Part shown: one piece after another, positions 10,431 through 24,115 of the stretch | Numbering within the stretch: position 1 is the first letter of the stretch | How the letters are laid out: each line of letters starts with the position of its first letter | Assembly: GCA_021292105.1 (NCBI GenBank) | Contig: CM037872.1 | Coordinates: forward strand, 13,790,791-13,854,790 | From: Anadara kagoshimensis | Lineage: Eukaryota; Mollusca; Bivalvia; Arcoida; Arcidae | Reading direction: 5' to 3' | DNA length: 64,000 bases | Translations under genes and position numbers: made by a program | Notes under the pieces: model-generated | What the model was told of the DNA's origin: nothing | What the model saw: the letters and a program-made list of their open reading frames with translations, nothing else | The model's database searches: none

Positions 10431-10700
10431 TGAGTTGAGTTGAGTAATGGTGTTTAACATCCCAGTCATGAATATTACACTTATATCGAGATGTCGCCAG
10501 CTTTAGGCGAAAATGCAGTGGTTTTGCGTGTGGGTTGCACTAATGGCATTATACAGCAGGGTTCTTTATTGTGCCATGCCCACCGTGACACGGGACCTCA
10601 ATTATTTTAAGTTCCCATCTGAAAGAACCATGGCTTTCATTTTGTTATGCTGAGTGCTTGGCTAAAGAACAGTAACTACCCACTTTCAAGTCTCGGGTCG
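10431..10700 (-). mobile_element. tRNA-derived SINE, minus strand, complete 3' half
   Basis: On the minus strand it shows the family in its best-preserved form: GTAGTTACTGTTCTTTAGCC, GAGGTCCCGTGTCACGGTGG, ATAAAGAACCCTGC, TAAGTGTAATATTCATGACT, then GTTAAACACC and a (CAACT)n-like tail at 10431. The tRNA head is cut off near 10700. Confidence 0.85.
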
Positions 10701-12030
10701 CAAATTTTGCCATGTTATGTCCTACAATTTGATACCTAGTCTCTACTTTGTGGCACCTATAAAATTATATGCAGTTTCAAAATAAAGTGCATAAATGATC
10801 TGTAAAATTAACCAAATTTGCCTTAACTGCAAGCAGTTGATCCCTGAATATCTGGAAACTTACAAAAGGAATTAAAAATCCATTCAACATTTTAGATTGT
10901 ACTCAATCCTGCCAAAAAATCCATCTCTATAAGGCTCATCTACTTTTAAAGGCCTGTAAAATTTTATCTAAATTGCTCTTTATTTTTGTTATTTGGAAGT
11001 TCTAGAGGTGTCTGACCACTTGTAATAGTGTAGCAGTGTCTATACAATATCGTGTATACTGCTTTGCTTGAGGTGTCTAACCACTTGTGGTGAAGTATAC
11101 TTTGTGCCATACATATCATGCCATATATCATATTCATCATTATTGATTATAATATGGACTTTCCAATCAAATTGGAGATGATAAAGGTTTTGGTCAAATT
11201 TTTTATGGCTCTTTCAGTTTACTGAAGATATTTAAAAAAAATACTAATTGCTTTCTAGGGTTGTAAAAAGAATAGCCTTGTGAAGTTATATGGAGTTGTT
11301 ATGTCAACTAATGTTCTTTATCCATTGAAAGTAATTATTCTGCACATACTTTTGGAACTGGTTGGTTAAATTTTGTTTTACCATGTTTTACATTACATCA
11401 ACAATGTTCAGCTATTCTTGATGACCATTTTTATTTATCTCAAAGATTATGCAAATACAAGCCTGCATGTTGCGTTTGTGCAAGTGTTTTTGGTATGCTT
11501 TGAAATCACAGGCGACCATTATCTAGAGTGCTAGTACATGCGTCTGTAATGTGGCAAAAACATCACCCACTGGCCCGGAGCAAACCTATTAAGGTCTACA
11601 ACAAGGGTGAATCATTTGGTTCGCTAGTGAACCATGCAAGAAGTTCTGAAAAATATACACATGGCAATAGCCAACGTAACTAATTAGTTTACAACGCAAG
11701 CTAAAACAAGACGATAAAAGAGAAACACATTGATATCAATGAATATAAAACTCCACTTTGAACGGGCACTCGACACCCATTAATGTTTTTTTAATACCAT
11801 TCCAGTCGCCATTGGAAGGTTTCTTCAACCATTCCACTTATTTTACAACCAAGTCTATCAATACGCACACTTAAAAATGTAACAATGTCGAATAAAGTTA
11901 GTACTCGATGGTTGTATATACATAAAGTATTTAAACCAATTCATAATATTACTCTGTACATTATATATATATGTATGATTATGTTTTATTATATGTATGG
12001 TGAACACTGTAATCCAGGATACCAATAAAG

Positions 12031-12063
<33 letters not shown>

Positions 12064-13002
12064 AAACGATAGAAAGGTATTGTCATACACAACATATTCG
12101 ACGTTTCCAAAAATCCAGCCAATTAAGAAAATGTCACGATTAAAAAGCGAACATTAACAATAAATACAACATATACTCACAAATACAGACTGTTTAAGGC
12201 TCTTCTAACAACAGGTGGCAATGGTGGACATACATTGTAGTAGTGATTAAAATGAAAAACACAATTTTTTTTACTGAAATGGGATGCCATTTAATACGCA
12301 CCCAACTAGGAAATCCGTTTTTTCCAACCGTATGCACGGTGAAAAAATGTGAATAGCTAATGGCACATTGTGAAGTTTCATAAAATATCGTAATTAGTTT
12401 TTTGAGATAAGTGGCAGACAGATAGAGTAAATACTTCGTAACTAAAAGCACATCTCAACAAAGTGTTCTCTGACGTTTTCATCCGTTTCAATTCAAACTC
12501 TTCTTCCTCCTCTCGACATCACCGATAAAGTCTCGAAAGTGTTCCATGTCGCGTTAGGCATGGTACGGTTTAAGAATCCTTCTTGTACATTGTCCTGACC
12601 AAACGGCAAAGGTCAAAACTTCTGACACTTGATGCTGTCGTGAAATATTCTTAACACTATTCAAAAGATCAATCTTCGACATTGCCAATAAACAAATCTT
12701 CATTAGTGTGTTTAAAAATCTTTTTGTTGCTTTCCAAAAATTATACTTGACAGCACCCTTGAACACATCTAAGTACACAAGTTAAACAGCCAATGAAAGA
12801 CTAGTAAAAATTTACATTTGGACACCAAAGTCCTCCCTGGCTTTTGTTCCTTTGTAATGGTAAGATCTAAACCGTCATGTATCCTTCTTGCTTGCTTTAC
12901 ATTATCGGTTCAGAGCATAGTCAGTAGCTGGTTAAGATGGAAAGCGACTGTGACCCCTATGCCCCAAAAATAAACTTGAAAGTCTAAAATTAAATAACAT
13001 TT
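10701..13002. other. Gene-poor intergenic DNA with an (ATT)n tract
   Basis: No gene was recognised. An (ATT)n microsatellite at about 12031-12062 follows GGATACCAATAAAGATT, which looks like the 3' tail of a decayed LINE. Two minus-strand frames of 74-85 codons (12194-12451, 12554-12778) have no recognisable motif and no splice-site support. Confidence 0.4.
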
Positions 13003-13887
13003 TTAGCTTACCTGAGCCAAGGTTCAGATCAGCTATTGCCATCTATCTTCGTCCGTCGTGTGTAACCTTTTCGAATTGTAATCAACTCCAAAATTACTGA
13101 CCCAAATTGGATGATATTTAGCAGTAATGGGCTTTCAGATTTGCACAAGTTGATGAAGGGGTTATGTCCCCTTAGGGTCCCATAAAGGGGGAAATTGTAA
13201 AAATCTTTAAAAATCATCTCCTCTGAACATACAAGAGATTTAGCTTAGGTATTTCGTGTGAAACATACTTAGGACACCTAGTTTTAGATTTGGACAAATC
13301 GTAGCTTTAGGGGCCAAAATTGGAAAATGGCAAGGTAATTCAGGAGGGAAATGGCTAAAATTGTGTATTTGTCAATATATCTTGAAAACTATAAACTTTT
13401 TGTATAGACATGTATATTATAGGAATGGCACAACGTACATTTTAATATATAAATGAAGTTCATGTGTTCAAAGGTCAAGGTCACAGATGCAAACGAATAC
13501 CGAAATAGTTAATTATCTAAAAAACTATAAACTTTTTGTATAGCAATATTGTAGATAATGGTCTAACAATCATTTTAAAATAAGAATAAAGGCTATAGGT
13601 TCAAAGGTAAAACGTCACACATACAAACGAATACTTAAATGGTTAATTATCTAAAAAATACGAACATTTTGTATAGGCATATTGTAGGTATTGCCATAAA
13701 GATCATTTTGATATATGGATGAAGGTCATGAATTCAAAGGGCAAGGTCACAGATGCAAATGAATACTGAAATGGCCTAGTTTTTTGTACTTTTGTTTTTC
13801 CTATTTTAGCTTTTTATAAATAATATACTGCAGTTTGAATTTAGATGCATTTAGTATTTTTAGGATAAGTTGTTTTTAATTATATGG

Positions 13888-13942
<55 letters not shown>

Positions 13943-14072
13943 TAATAATAATAATAATACAATTGGTCCTACCTGCTGAAAATTTGGACATTCTCTTTAA
14001 TTAATTGACCTTCGAACCTCTGCATGAGATATGTACACACCCTCAGGTGAGCGTTAAGGCCCATGTGTCGTT
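13003..14072 (+). mobile_element. Pearl/HINE-like element (Helitron-related, non-autonomous), copy 1
   Basis: It starts TTTTAGCTTACCTGAGCC and ends TCAGGTGAGCGTTAAGGCCCA near 14060 followed by a T run, so the ends carry short inverted GAGGTGAGC-like motifs. The middle has about three ~135-bp core repeats (AAAACTATAAACTTTTTGTA, then TTCAAAGGTCAAGGTCACAG) and an (AAT)n tract. The same ends and core recur at 61411-62976. A central tandem core, a microsatellite and insertion in T-runs fit bivalve pearl elements and Helentron-associated elements. Confidence 0.75.
13889..13960 (+). repeat. (AAT)n microsatellite
   Basis: About 23 near-perfect AAT units inside the pearl/HINE element, in the position where such elements typically carry a microsatellite. 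Confidence 0.95.
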
Positions 14073-14190
14073 TTCAGTTGACATATTTTATCTGATTCCA
14101 ACAATTATATGTTTGCACTAAAATATTTAGTTTGCATTTAAAATCCCCCAGACATTGACTTCTTGATAATTAGTTATTAAGCGCTGTTAA

Positions 14191-15185
14191 GGGTCATCTA
14201 AGTAGGAAAATTCAAGTGAAAACCATTTGGTTGAAAAACGTGAAAGAGGGGTATACTTATGAAATTACCTACACAAGTGTGAAGATTTATAAAGAAAAAT
14301 AAAGTAGGAATTGATAATTTAAGAGATTTTAAAATATTTGTTGCATTTTTTAAAGGAAATAGTGCAAAAATACACGTGTTGGGAAAAATAGTTTACAACT
14401 TGTATAACGAATTAATTTAGAAAAATGAAAAGATATTAATATAGTCAACGTCATAGGGCAGTGCAAAGGGGGCAGAGTTTGTTAAAGAACGACGAGGTTT
14501 TTGAAAACTCGACAATTTACAGTTGAGGTTTTATATGATTTGTTTTCCTTTTAAAAATGCGTGTACCAGGCGTGATAGTTCATATTCTAAGGCTACCAAC
14601 GATCCAAGGGAAGACTATGAAAGCTAAGTTTGTATATTACATGTACTTGATTATTGTTGAGGCATATTCGGCTGTATATAGTTCAACATTGTTGAAACAA
14701 AACAATATTCACCTCAATTCAAACAGAACAGTATTATGTGACCGTGCACGTTTAGTGACTTGTTGTATTTTGGATTATTAGTGGCCTTAGAATATAAATA
14801 TCACGCCTGGTACACGCATTTTTAAAAGGAAAATAAATCGTAGATAACATCAACCGTAAATTGTCGAGTTTTCAAAAACCTCGTATTTCTTTAACAAACT
14901 CTGGCCCCTTTGCACTGCTCTATGATGTTGACTATCCTAAGAAATTTTCATTTTTTAAAATTAATTCGTTATACAAGGTGTAAGCTATTTTCCCCAACAC
15001 GTGTATTTTTGCACTATTTTCATTAAAACATGCAACAAATATTTTAAAATTTCTTAAATTATCAATTCCTGCTGTATTTTTATTTATAAATCTTCACGCT
15101 TGTGTAAGTAATTTCATAATTATACCCCTCTTTCAAGCTTTTCAACCAAATGGTTTTCACTTGAATTTTTCTACTTAGATGACCC
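14191..15185. mobile_element. Solitary palindromic TTAA element (995 bp)
   Basis: It starts GGGTCATCTAAGTAGG and ends CCTACTTAGATGACCC-type (here with one change), flanked by TTAA at 14187-14190 and 15186-15189. The arms are inverted repeats of about 390 bp (14191-14578 and 14798-15185) around a ~220-bp loop. No transposase is present. A TTAA duplication is typical of piggyBac and Kolobok elements; which of the two supplied the transposase is not visible. The loop is inverted relative to the 16 standard array copies. Confidence 0.88.
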
Positions 15186-15363
15186 TTAAGCGCCTTGACC
15201 CCAGATTTTGCGATCTGATATACACGTATATGAAATACTTCTAAGATAGAAATGTGTAACCGAAGCAATATACTTGACAACAGACAACACAATCAAAACC
15301 TCAGTGTCAATACTTACAGTGGTAGTACTATCAACAAGACACAAATGGGTTCATTACACTATT

Positions 15364-15884
15364 ACTGTACTTCCAGAAATACTATATGATATAGTCGATG
15401 TACATTATTTTGTTTTACAAGCAGTTCAACTATGTTGTTTATAGAGAGAAAAATGACCTTTTTCAGATAATTATACCTTACATACAGCCCCGTCAGGACC
15501 TCTATGCAAATGAGAGAAGGAAGGTTATGAATTAACCCGTGAATGATATTTTAATCTTTCACCCCAGGTGTGTACCTGTTTACTATATATAGACATACTT
15601 TTCACAGGTAAGAATAGGGACCATACCCTATTGAAACCACGTGACAATTTAAACAATCAACTGTTTGAGGCAACTTAAGGTCATATAAACATGCTGAAGT
15701 TGACAAAAAAGCTAATTTTTCTATATGAGGGGCAAATATAAAATCACTTAACTGAAAGAACGCCAACATTCCTGTTTGGTACAGAAATTTAAAATACTGT
15801 TTTCACAATTTGAAAGAAATACGTTTCGTTATAATCAAGTAAAAAATAAAAGATCGACTATATAGCATTTCTGGAAGTACTGTC
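15364..15884. mobile_element. Inverted-repeat element, about 520 bp
   Basis: The left end GTACTTCCAGAAATACTATA (15367) is repeated in reverse complement near 15853-15882, where the minus strand reads CAGTACTTCCAGAAATGCTA. The terminal repeats are about 30 bp; the interior is AT-rich and non-coding. No target duplication is visible. A small non-autonomous DNA transposon is the simplest reading. Confidence 0.6.
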
Positions 15885-16204
15885 GATTTCCAATTCTTGT
15901 CGGATTTGGACATGGACCAGCGTGTTTGTTTTTTTTTCTTAAAATTGTATTTTTTCAAAAAACTTTTTTATTTGTCACTGTTTCTTATACTTTACTTAAC
16001 CTTAAAATAATTAAGTATGCACATGTCTGTTATCTCTTACAACTGGCTTTGTGATGTTAACTGTTGGTAAATTGCACGTCTTAGGTGTTCAACATTCAAA
16101 ATCTAAAAAAACCCACAAAAGTACAGAAAATATTGCATAATTTGTTGGTGACGTAACATGGTTATGACGAAATAGGTGTCAGTATAGTTTTAAGTCACTG
16201 TCGT

Positions 16205-16645
16205 ATGTCAGTGTTAAATTTGGTTAGCTTTGAACTAGGTTGACCATGTCAAATAGCAGAAAAAATGTGCTATTGTGTTCGTTTTCTTATATTTTCCTAC
16301 TAGTTATCACTGACATTCTCAAGGTTCACAGTGAACAAGTTGTCCTGCCACCAAATGATATATTATGTAACACATGTATTGCCACTAGGTATGTCAGTGC
16401 TTTGAAGCAGGTTGACTATGTCACATAGCAGAAAAAAATCTGCAATAATGTTCGTTTTTCTTACATTTTCTGGCTTCAGCCTTGTATTTGCCGACATCTT
16501 CGAGGTTAAAAGTGAACGTTTTCTCTTGCCACCAATACAATATCCAACACTTATATTGTCACAAGGTATGTCAAATTTGGTTAGTTTTGAAAGGGGTTGA
16601 CTATGTCTAATAACAGAAAAAAATGTGCTATTATGGCTGTTTAAA
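16205..16645 (+). repeat. Divergent tandem repeat, ~171-188 bp, about 2.5 copies
   Basis: TTGACCATGTCAAATAGCAG (16239), TTGACTATGTCACATAGCAG (16410) and TTGACTATGTCTAATAACAG (16598) mark successive units, each followed by a GAAAAAAATGTGCTATTATG-like stretch. Two units open frames of 62 codons starting MTMS with a hydrophobic stretch. The similarity is explained by the DNA repeat, and no gene structure supports them. Confidence 0.75.
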
Positions 16646-16685
16646 TTCATCCGTTTAAATAAACACCGTCATCATTTTGGTTACC

Positions 16686-16744
16686 AAACAATACAATACA
16701 ATAAACTTTATTTATAGTCGATACAGTTTAAGAAACAACTAGAT
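16686..16744 (-). mobile_element. LINE 3'-tail remnant
   Basis: On the minus strand it reads TATAAATAAAGTTTATTG followed by TATTG repeats, typical of the 3' end of a non-LTR element. It directly abuts the left edge of the satellite array. Confidence 0.4.
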
Positions 16745-17810
16745 TGCAATTAGACACATTAATAAACTGCGTATATCAATGATTATTGTTTAAAGTCAAT
16801 AAGCCATAAAATGTAACTGTAAAGTCAATACTACCACACGTGCCGATTACTCATCACAATATTCAAATACCTGAAAAAGTAGATACCCTTATGGGTTGAT
16901 CATAAAAACAATGAAATGGTGTGTTCAACGTAATACAACTCTACAAGTTTCTAAGTCTGGGCGATGAAGCAAAAATTAAAGTGTAAAATACGTTTAAAAA
17001 TGATTCTTATAATTTTGGTAAATTGAGAAAACTGGTGCTTTGTCGTTTTGTTGACAAACTGCTTAAAAAGTGCATCCAAAACACATTTTGCAGATATCCG
17101 ACAAATTACTTACCTTTAGAACTCAGTTGTCGAACGTTGTAAATGAAAGGTATTTAAGAAATATTTGGTGGATTTTTAAGAATTTTGGCAAGAAAACGGC
17201 AAGAAATCTGTCTTGAAAGATTACAAGAATTTTAAGAATCGTTGTAAAAAGTTAGTTTCAACTTCTTTTTTGTTTCATTGTGTATAGTTCGTAATTGTAA
17301 ACCTTGTATTACCGTATATACCATTTCATTGTTTGTATGGCAATACATTAATAAAGCACGAAAGAGTAACCCAGGTGCGTTCCCAAGTAGTTGTCTACTG
17401 TGACGATTAAGTGCACAAACGGGGACTGTATGATTTAAAGTGGGAATAAGTGGAGAAATGAGGGGAGTATAGGGATTGTTTAAGGTTGAATTTTCCTGAC
17501 GAATGCTACTGTACACTATGCCATTGCAAAGTAGAAACCAAGTATATTTAATATTACAGTAATTATAAAAACAAGGCACGATAATGTACACTCCGTTATA
17601 CAATACCATAGGTCCTCCACGATCTGATGGCAAAGTATACAGCGAGTCGATTTAATACTAGGGTAATTTTAACGAATGAAGCGTGCGCCGGCGTGATTAT
17701 ATACAGACGCAGGTAAAAACTTCTTACATCTATATACGTTTAAACGCATTCGTCTTAATAAACACTCAGCCATGAGATCGTAGACGAACTCTACTACCTT
17801 TGTTGGTGGT

Positions 17811-17814
17811 TTAA
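17811..17814 (+). other. Unoccupied site 1 (empty TTAA target)
   Basis: GGTGGTTTAAATTCATATAT is continuous here and in the other block A spacers, while block B has a palindrome starting right after GGTCGTTTAA. Site 1 is therefore empty in these block A units and filled in block B. Confidence 0.85.
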
Positions 17815-17971
17815 ATTCATATATTTAAATTCAGAAAATATACGGGAATGAATATTCCACTTGTTAAAAAAGTACGTAAACTGTCTTAAAACATTTCACA
17901 GGTGTATGAGAGTTTTTATATAATATTTGCTGTTGTTAAGTCCAATGATTGTATATGTGCAAGTAGGTTAA

Positions 17972-19518
17972 GGGTCATCTAAGTAGGAAAATTCAAGCGA
18001 AAACCATTTGGTTGAAAAACGTGAAAGAGGGGTACAATTATGAAATTACCAAGACAAGTATGAAGACTCCTAAATAGAACTAAAGCAGGAACTGATGATT
18101 TAAGAATGTGTAAAATATTTGTTGCATTTTTTTTTCATTGAAATTGTGCAAAAATACGCGTAATGGGGAAAACTAGTTTTCACCTAGTGTAACAAACTAA
18201 TTTTAAAAATGATAAGATATTAATATAGCCAACGGCATAGAAGAGTGCAATGGGACCAGAGTTTGTTCAAGAAATACGAGACTTTTGAAAACTCGACAAT
18301 TTACGGTTGAGATTTTCAACGATTTATTTTCCTTTTAAAAATGCGTGTACCAGGCGTGATATTTATATTCTAAGACCACCAATAATCCAAAATACAACAA
18401 GCCATTATAGTCGAGTTGACACTCCCATATACTCAATACTTGAACCTAGAAATGTTTTTTCCTATGAAGTTTATTTGCTGTTTTGTATTCTATAGGGTCC
18501 TTAGAGTAAAATTAGGTTAGTTGCCCTGGAGGCAACATTGGGCAAATTGAATAATTTGCATATATCCAAGATGGCTGCCAGTCACCATATTGAAAATCTA
18601 TCTTTTGTAAAAGTACACGGTCAGACAATACTGTTCTATTTGAATTGAGGTGAATATTGTTTGGTTTGAACAATGCTGAACTATATACAGCCGAATATGC
18701 CTCAACAATAATCAAGTAATATACAAACTTAGCTTTTTATAATCTTACCTTGGATCGTTGGTAGCCTTAGAATATGAGCTATCACGCCTGGTACACGCAT
18801 TTTTAAAAGGAAAACAAATCGTAGAAACCCTCAATCGTAAATTGTCGAGTTTTCAAACACTTCGTGTTTCTTTCACAAACTCTGTCTCCTTTGCACTGCT
18901 CTATGACGTTGAATATGCTAATATCTTTTCATTTTTTAAATTAATTCGTTATACAAGGTGAAAACTATTTTTTCCCAACACGTGTATTTTTGTACAATTT
19001 CTATAAAGAAATGCAACAAATATTTAAAAAAATTCTTATATTATCAATTCCTTCTTTATTTTTAATTATAAATCTTCACACTTGTGTAGGTAATTTCATA
19101 ATTATACCCCTCTTTCACGTTTTTAAACCAAATTATTTTCACTTGAATTTTCCTACTAAGATGACCCTTAAAGGGAAAATTAATCGTACATAACCTCAAC
19201 CGTAAATTGTCCAGTTTTCAAAAACCTTGTATTTCTTTAACAAACTCTGGCCCCTTTTCGCTGCTCTATGACGTTAAATGTATTCATATCTTTTCATTTT
19301 TTTAAAATTAATTCGTTACACAAGGTGATCGACATCTTTCCCCAACACGTGTATTTTGCACAATTTCCATAAAAATGCAACAAATATTTTTAAAATTCAT
19401 ATATCAATTCCTGCTTTATTTTTATTTATAAATCTTCACACCTGTGTAGGTAATTTCATAATTGTACCTCTCTTTCGCGTTTATTGTTTTCACTTGAATT
19501 TTCCTACTTAGATGACCC
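17972..19518. mobile_element. Array palindrome 1 (enlarged by an insertion and a repeated arm)
   Basis: Flanked by site 2 TTAA on both sides (17968-17971 and after 19518). It carries a ~200-bp foreign insert at 18408-18607. The right arm appears twice: one ends at 19167, and a second partial arm runs 19168-19518. Confidence 0.85.
18408..18607. mobile_element. Insert within array palindrome 1
   Basis: All other copies read straight through from GCCATTA to AAAAGTGCAC here. About 200 bp of unrelated sequence interrupts this copy, with TA at both junctions. It contains a short palindrome, TTGCCCTGGAGGCAA. No terminal repeats are evident, so the class is unknown. Confidence 0.6.
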
Positions 19519-20758
19519 TTAACGCAATTAGACACATTAATAAACTGTGTATATCAGTAATTATTGTTTATAGTCAATAAGCCATAAAATGTAACTGTAA
19601 AGTCAATACTACCACACGTGCCGATTACTCATCACAATATTCAAATAGCTGAAAAAGTAGATACCCTTATGTGTTAATCATAAAAACAATAAAACGGTGT
19701 GTTCAACGTAATACAACCCTACTGCGTTCTTAGTCTGGGCATTGAAGCAAATATTAAAGTTTAAAATACGTTTAAAAATGATTCTTATAATTTTGGTAAA
19801 TTGAGAAAACTGCTTCTTTGTCGTTTTGTTGACAGACTGCTTAAAAAGTGCATCCAAAACACATTTTGCAGATATCCGACAAATTACTTACCTTTAGAAC
19901 TCAGTTGTCGAACGTTGTAAATGAAAGATATTTAAGGAATATTTGGTGGATTTTTAAGAATTTTGGCAAAAAAATGGCAAGAAATCTGTCTTAAAAAATT
20001 ACAAGAATTATAAGAATCGTTGTAAAAAGTTAGTTTTAATTTCTTATATGTTTCATTGCGTAGAGTTAGTAATTGTAAATGTTGTATTACGGTATATACC
20101 ATTTCATTGTTTGTATGGCAATACATTAGTAAAGCACGAAAGAGAACACCAAGCGCGTTCCCAAGTAGTTCTCTACTGTGACGATTAAGTGCACAAACCG
20201 GGACTGTATGATTTAAAGTGGGAATAAGTGGAGAAATGAGGGGAGTATAGGGATTGTTTAAGGTTGAATATTCCTTACGAATGCTACTGTAGTACTGTAT
20301 ACTTTTCCATTGCAAAGTAGAAACAAGGTCGATTTAATATTACAGTAATTATAGAATACAAGGCGTGATAATGTACATTCCGTTATACAATATCATAGGT
20401 CCTCCATGATCTGATGGCAAAGTATACAGCTAGTCGATTTAATACTAGGGTAATTTTAACGAAAGAGGCATGCGCCGGCGTGATTATATACAGACGCATG
20501 TAAAAACTTCTTACACCTATATACGTTTAAACGCATTCGTCTTAATAAACACTCTGCCATGAGATCGTAGACGAACTCTACTACCTTTGTTGGTGGTTTA
20601 AATTCATATATTTAAATTCAGAAAATATATGGAAATGAATATTGCACCTGTCAAAAAAGTACGTAAATTGTCTTAAAACATTTCACAGGTGTATGAGAGT
20701 TTTTATATAATATTTGCTGTTATTAAGTCCAATGATTGTATATGTGCAAGTAGGATAA

Positions 20759-21748
20759 GGGTCATCTAAGTAGGAAAATTCAAGCGAAAACCATTTGGTT
20801 GAAAAACGTGAAAGAGGGGTACAATTATGAAATTAAGAACACAAGTGTGAAGATTCCTAAATAGAACTAAAGCAGGAATTGATAATTTAAGAATTTTTAA
20901 AATATTTGTTGCATTTTTTCATTGAAATTGTGCAAAAATACGTGTAATGGGGAAAACTAGTTTTCACCTAGTGTAACGAACTAATTTTAAAAATGATAAG
21001 ATATTAATATAGCCGACGGCATAGAGCAGTGCAATGAGACCAGAATTTGTTAAAGAAATACGAGACTTTTGAAAACTCGAGAATTTATGGTTGAGATTTT
21101 CAACGATTTATTTTCCTTTTAAAAATGCGTGTACCAGGCGTGATATTTATATTCTAAGGCCACCAATAATCCAAAATACAACAAGCCATTAAAAGTGCAC
21201 AGTCAGACAATACTGTTCTATTTGAATTGAGGTGAATATTGTTTGCTTTGAACAATGCTGAACTATATACAGCCGAATATGCCTCAACAATAATCAAGTA
21301 ATATACAAACTTAGCTTTTTATAATCTTACCTTGGATCGTTGGTAACCTTAGAATATGAACTATCACGCCTGGTACACGCATTTTTAAAAGGAAAACGAA
21401 TCGTAAAAAGCCTCAATCGTAAATTGTCGAGTTTTCAAAAACCTCGTGTTTCTTTCACAAACTCTGTCTCCTTTGCACTGCTCTATGACGTTGACTATGC
21501 TAATATCTTTTCATTTTTTAAATTAATTCGTTATACAAGGTGAAAACTATTTTTCCCCAACACGTGTATTTTTGTACAATTTCCATAAAGAAATGCGATA
21601 AATATTTTAAAAATTCTTATATTATCAATTCCTGCTTTATTTTTATTAATAAATATTCACACTTGTGTAGGTAATTTCATAATTATACCCCTCTTTCACG
21701 TTTTTAAACCAAATTATTTTCACTTGAATTTTCCTACTTAGATGACCC
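20759..21748. mobile_element. Array palindrome 2
   Basis: Left flank is site 2 with one change (GGATAA for GGTTAA); right flank is site 2 (TTAACGCAAGCAATTAC). Confidence 0.88.
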
Positions 21749-22976
21749 TTAACGCAAGCAATTACACATTAATAAACTGTGTATATCAGTGATTATTGTT
21801 TATAGTCAATAAGCCATAAAATGTAACTGTAAAGTCAATACTACCACACGTGCCGATTACTCATCACAATATTCAAATACCTGAAAAAGTAGACACCCTT
21901 ATGTGTTAATCATAAAAACAACAAAACGGTGTGTTCAACGTAAGACAACCCTACTTCGTTCTTAGTCTGGGCATTGAAGCAAATATTAAAGTGTAAAATA
22001 CGTTTAAAATGATTCTTATCATTTTGGTAAATTGAGAAAACTGCTTCTTTGTCGTTTTGTTGACAAACTGCTTAAAAAGTGCATCAAAAACACATTTTGC
22101 AGATATCCGACGAATTACTTACCTTTAGAACTCAGTTGTCGAACGTTGTGAATGAAAGGTATTTAAGGAATATTTGGTGGATTTTTAAGAATTTTGGCAA
22201 GAAAACGGCAAGAAATCTGTCTTGAAAGATTACAAGAATTTTAAGAATCGTTGTTAAAAGTTAGTTTCATCTTCTTTTTTGTTTCATTGTGTATAGTTCG
22301 TAATTGTAAACCTTGTATTACCGTATATACCATTTCATTGTTTGTATGGCAATACATTAATAAAGCACGAAAGAGTAACCCAGGTGCGTTCCTAAGTAGT
22401 TGTCTACTGTGACGATTAAGTGCACAAACGGGGACTGTATGATTTAAAGAGGGAATAAGTGGAGAAATGGGGGGAGTATAGGGATTGTTTAAGGTTGAAT
22501 TTTCCTAACGAATGCTACTGTAGCACTGTATACTTTCCCATTGCAAAGTAGAAACAAGGTCGATTTAATATTACAGTAATTATAGAATACAAGGCGTGAT
22601 AATGTACATTCCGTTATACAATATCATAGGTCCTCCACGATCTGATGGCAAAGTATACAGCTAGTCGATTTTAATACTAGGGTAATTTTAACGAAAGAGG
22701 CGTGCGCCGGCGTGATTATATACATACGCAGGTAAAAACTTCTTACACATATATACGTTTAAACGCATTCGTCTTAATAAACACTCTGCCATGAGATCGC
22801 AGACGAACTCTACTACCTTTGTTGGTGGTTTAAATTCATATATTTAACTTCAGAAAATATTCCACCTGTCAAAAAAGTACGTAAATTGTCTTAAAACATT
22901 TCACAGGTGTATGAGAGTTTTTATATAATATTTGCTGTTATTAAGTCCAATGATTGTCTATGTGCAAGTAGGATAA

Positions 22977-23952
22977 GGGTCATCTAAGTAGGAAAATTCA
23001 AGCGAAAACCATTTGGTTGAAAAACGTGAAAGAGGAGTACAACTATGAAATTACCAACACAAGTGTGAAGATTCCTAAATAGAACTAAAGCAGGAATTAA
23101 TAATTTAAGAACTTTTAAAATATTTGGTTCATTTTTTCATTGAACTTGTGCAAAAATACGCGTAATAGGGAAAACTAGTTTTCACCTAGTGTAACAAACT
23201 TATTTTAAAAATGATGAGATATTAATATAGCCAACGGCATAGAGCAGTGCAATGGGACCAGAGTTTGTAAAAGAAATACGAGACTTTTGAAAACTCGACA
23301 ATTTATGGTTGAGATTTTCAACGATTTATTTTCCTTTTAAAAATGCGTGTACCAGGCGTGATATTTATATTCTAAGGCCACCAATAATCCAAAATACAAC
23401 AAGCCATTAAAAGTGCACAGTCAGACAATACTGTTCTATTTGAATTGAGGTGAATATTGTTTGCTTTGAACAATGCTGAACTATATACAGCCGAATATGC
23501 CACAACAATAATCAAGTAATATAGAAACTTGGCTTTTATAGTCTTACCTTGGATCTTTTGTAGCCTTAGAACTATGAACTATCACGCCAGGATACATCAT
23601 TTTTAAAGGAAATTAATCGTACATAACCTCAACCGTACATTGTCGAGTTTTCAAAAAACTCGTATTTCTTTACAAACTCTGGCCTTTGCGCTGCTCTATG
23701 ACGTTACTATACATATCTTTTCATTTTTTTAAATTAATTCGTTACACAAGGTGATCGACATCTTTCCCCAACACGTGTATTTTGCACAATTTCCATAAAA
23801 ATGCAACAAATAGTTTTAAAATTCATAAATTATCAATTCCTGCTTTATTTTTATTTATAATATTCACACCTGTGTAGGTAATTTCATAATTGTACCCCTC
23901 TTCGCGTTTTCAACCAAATGTTTTCAGTTGAATTTTCCTACTTAGATGACCC
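22977..23952. mobile_element. Array palindrome 3, mixed flanks
   Basis: Left flank is site 2; right flank is site 1 (TTAAATTCATATATATAAG). An unoccupied site 2 follows at 24112-24115. Confidence 0.88.
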
Positions 23953-24111
23953 TTAAATTCATATATATAAGTTCAGAAAATATACGGGAAGGAATATTTC
24001 ACGTGTTTTAAAAAGTACGTAAATTGTCAAAAAACATTTCACAGGTGTTACAAGAATTTTTATATATTGCTTGCTGTTATTAAGTCCAATGATTGTTTAT
24101 GTGCAAGTACG

Positions 24112-24115
24112 TTAA
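24112..24115 (+). other. Unoccupied site 2 (empty TTAA target)
   Basis: GCAAGTACGTTAATGCAATT reads straight across the point where other units have a palindrome between GCAAGTAGGTTAA and TTAACGCAATTAG. It shows the pre-insertion state inside the array. Confidence 0.88.

Noticed and set aside
16240-16600. Pair of small secreted-peptide genes
   Set aside because: The similarity is fully explained by the tandem DNA repeat. No splice sites, promoter or conserved cysteine pattern support genes.
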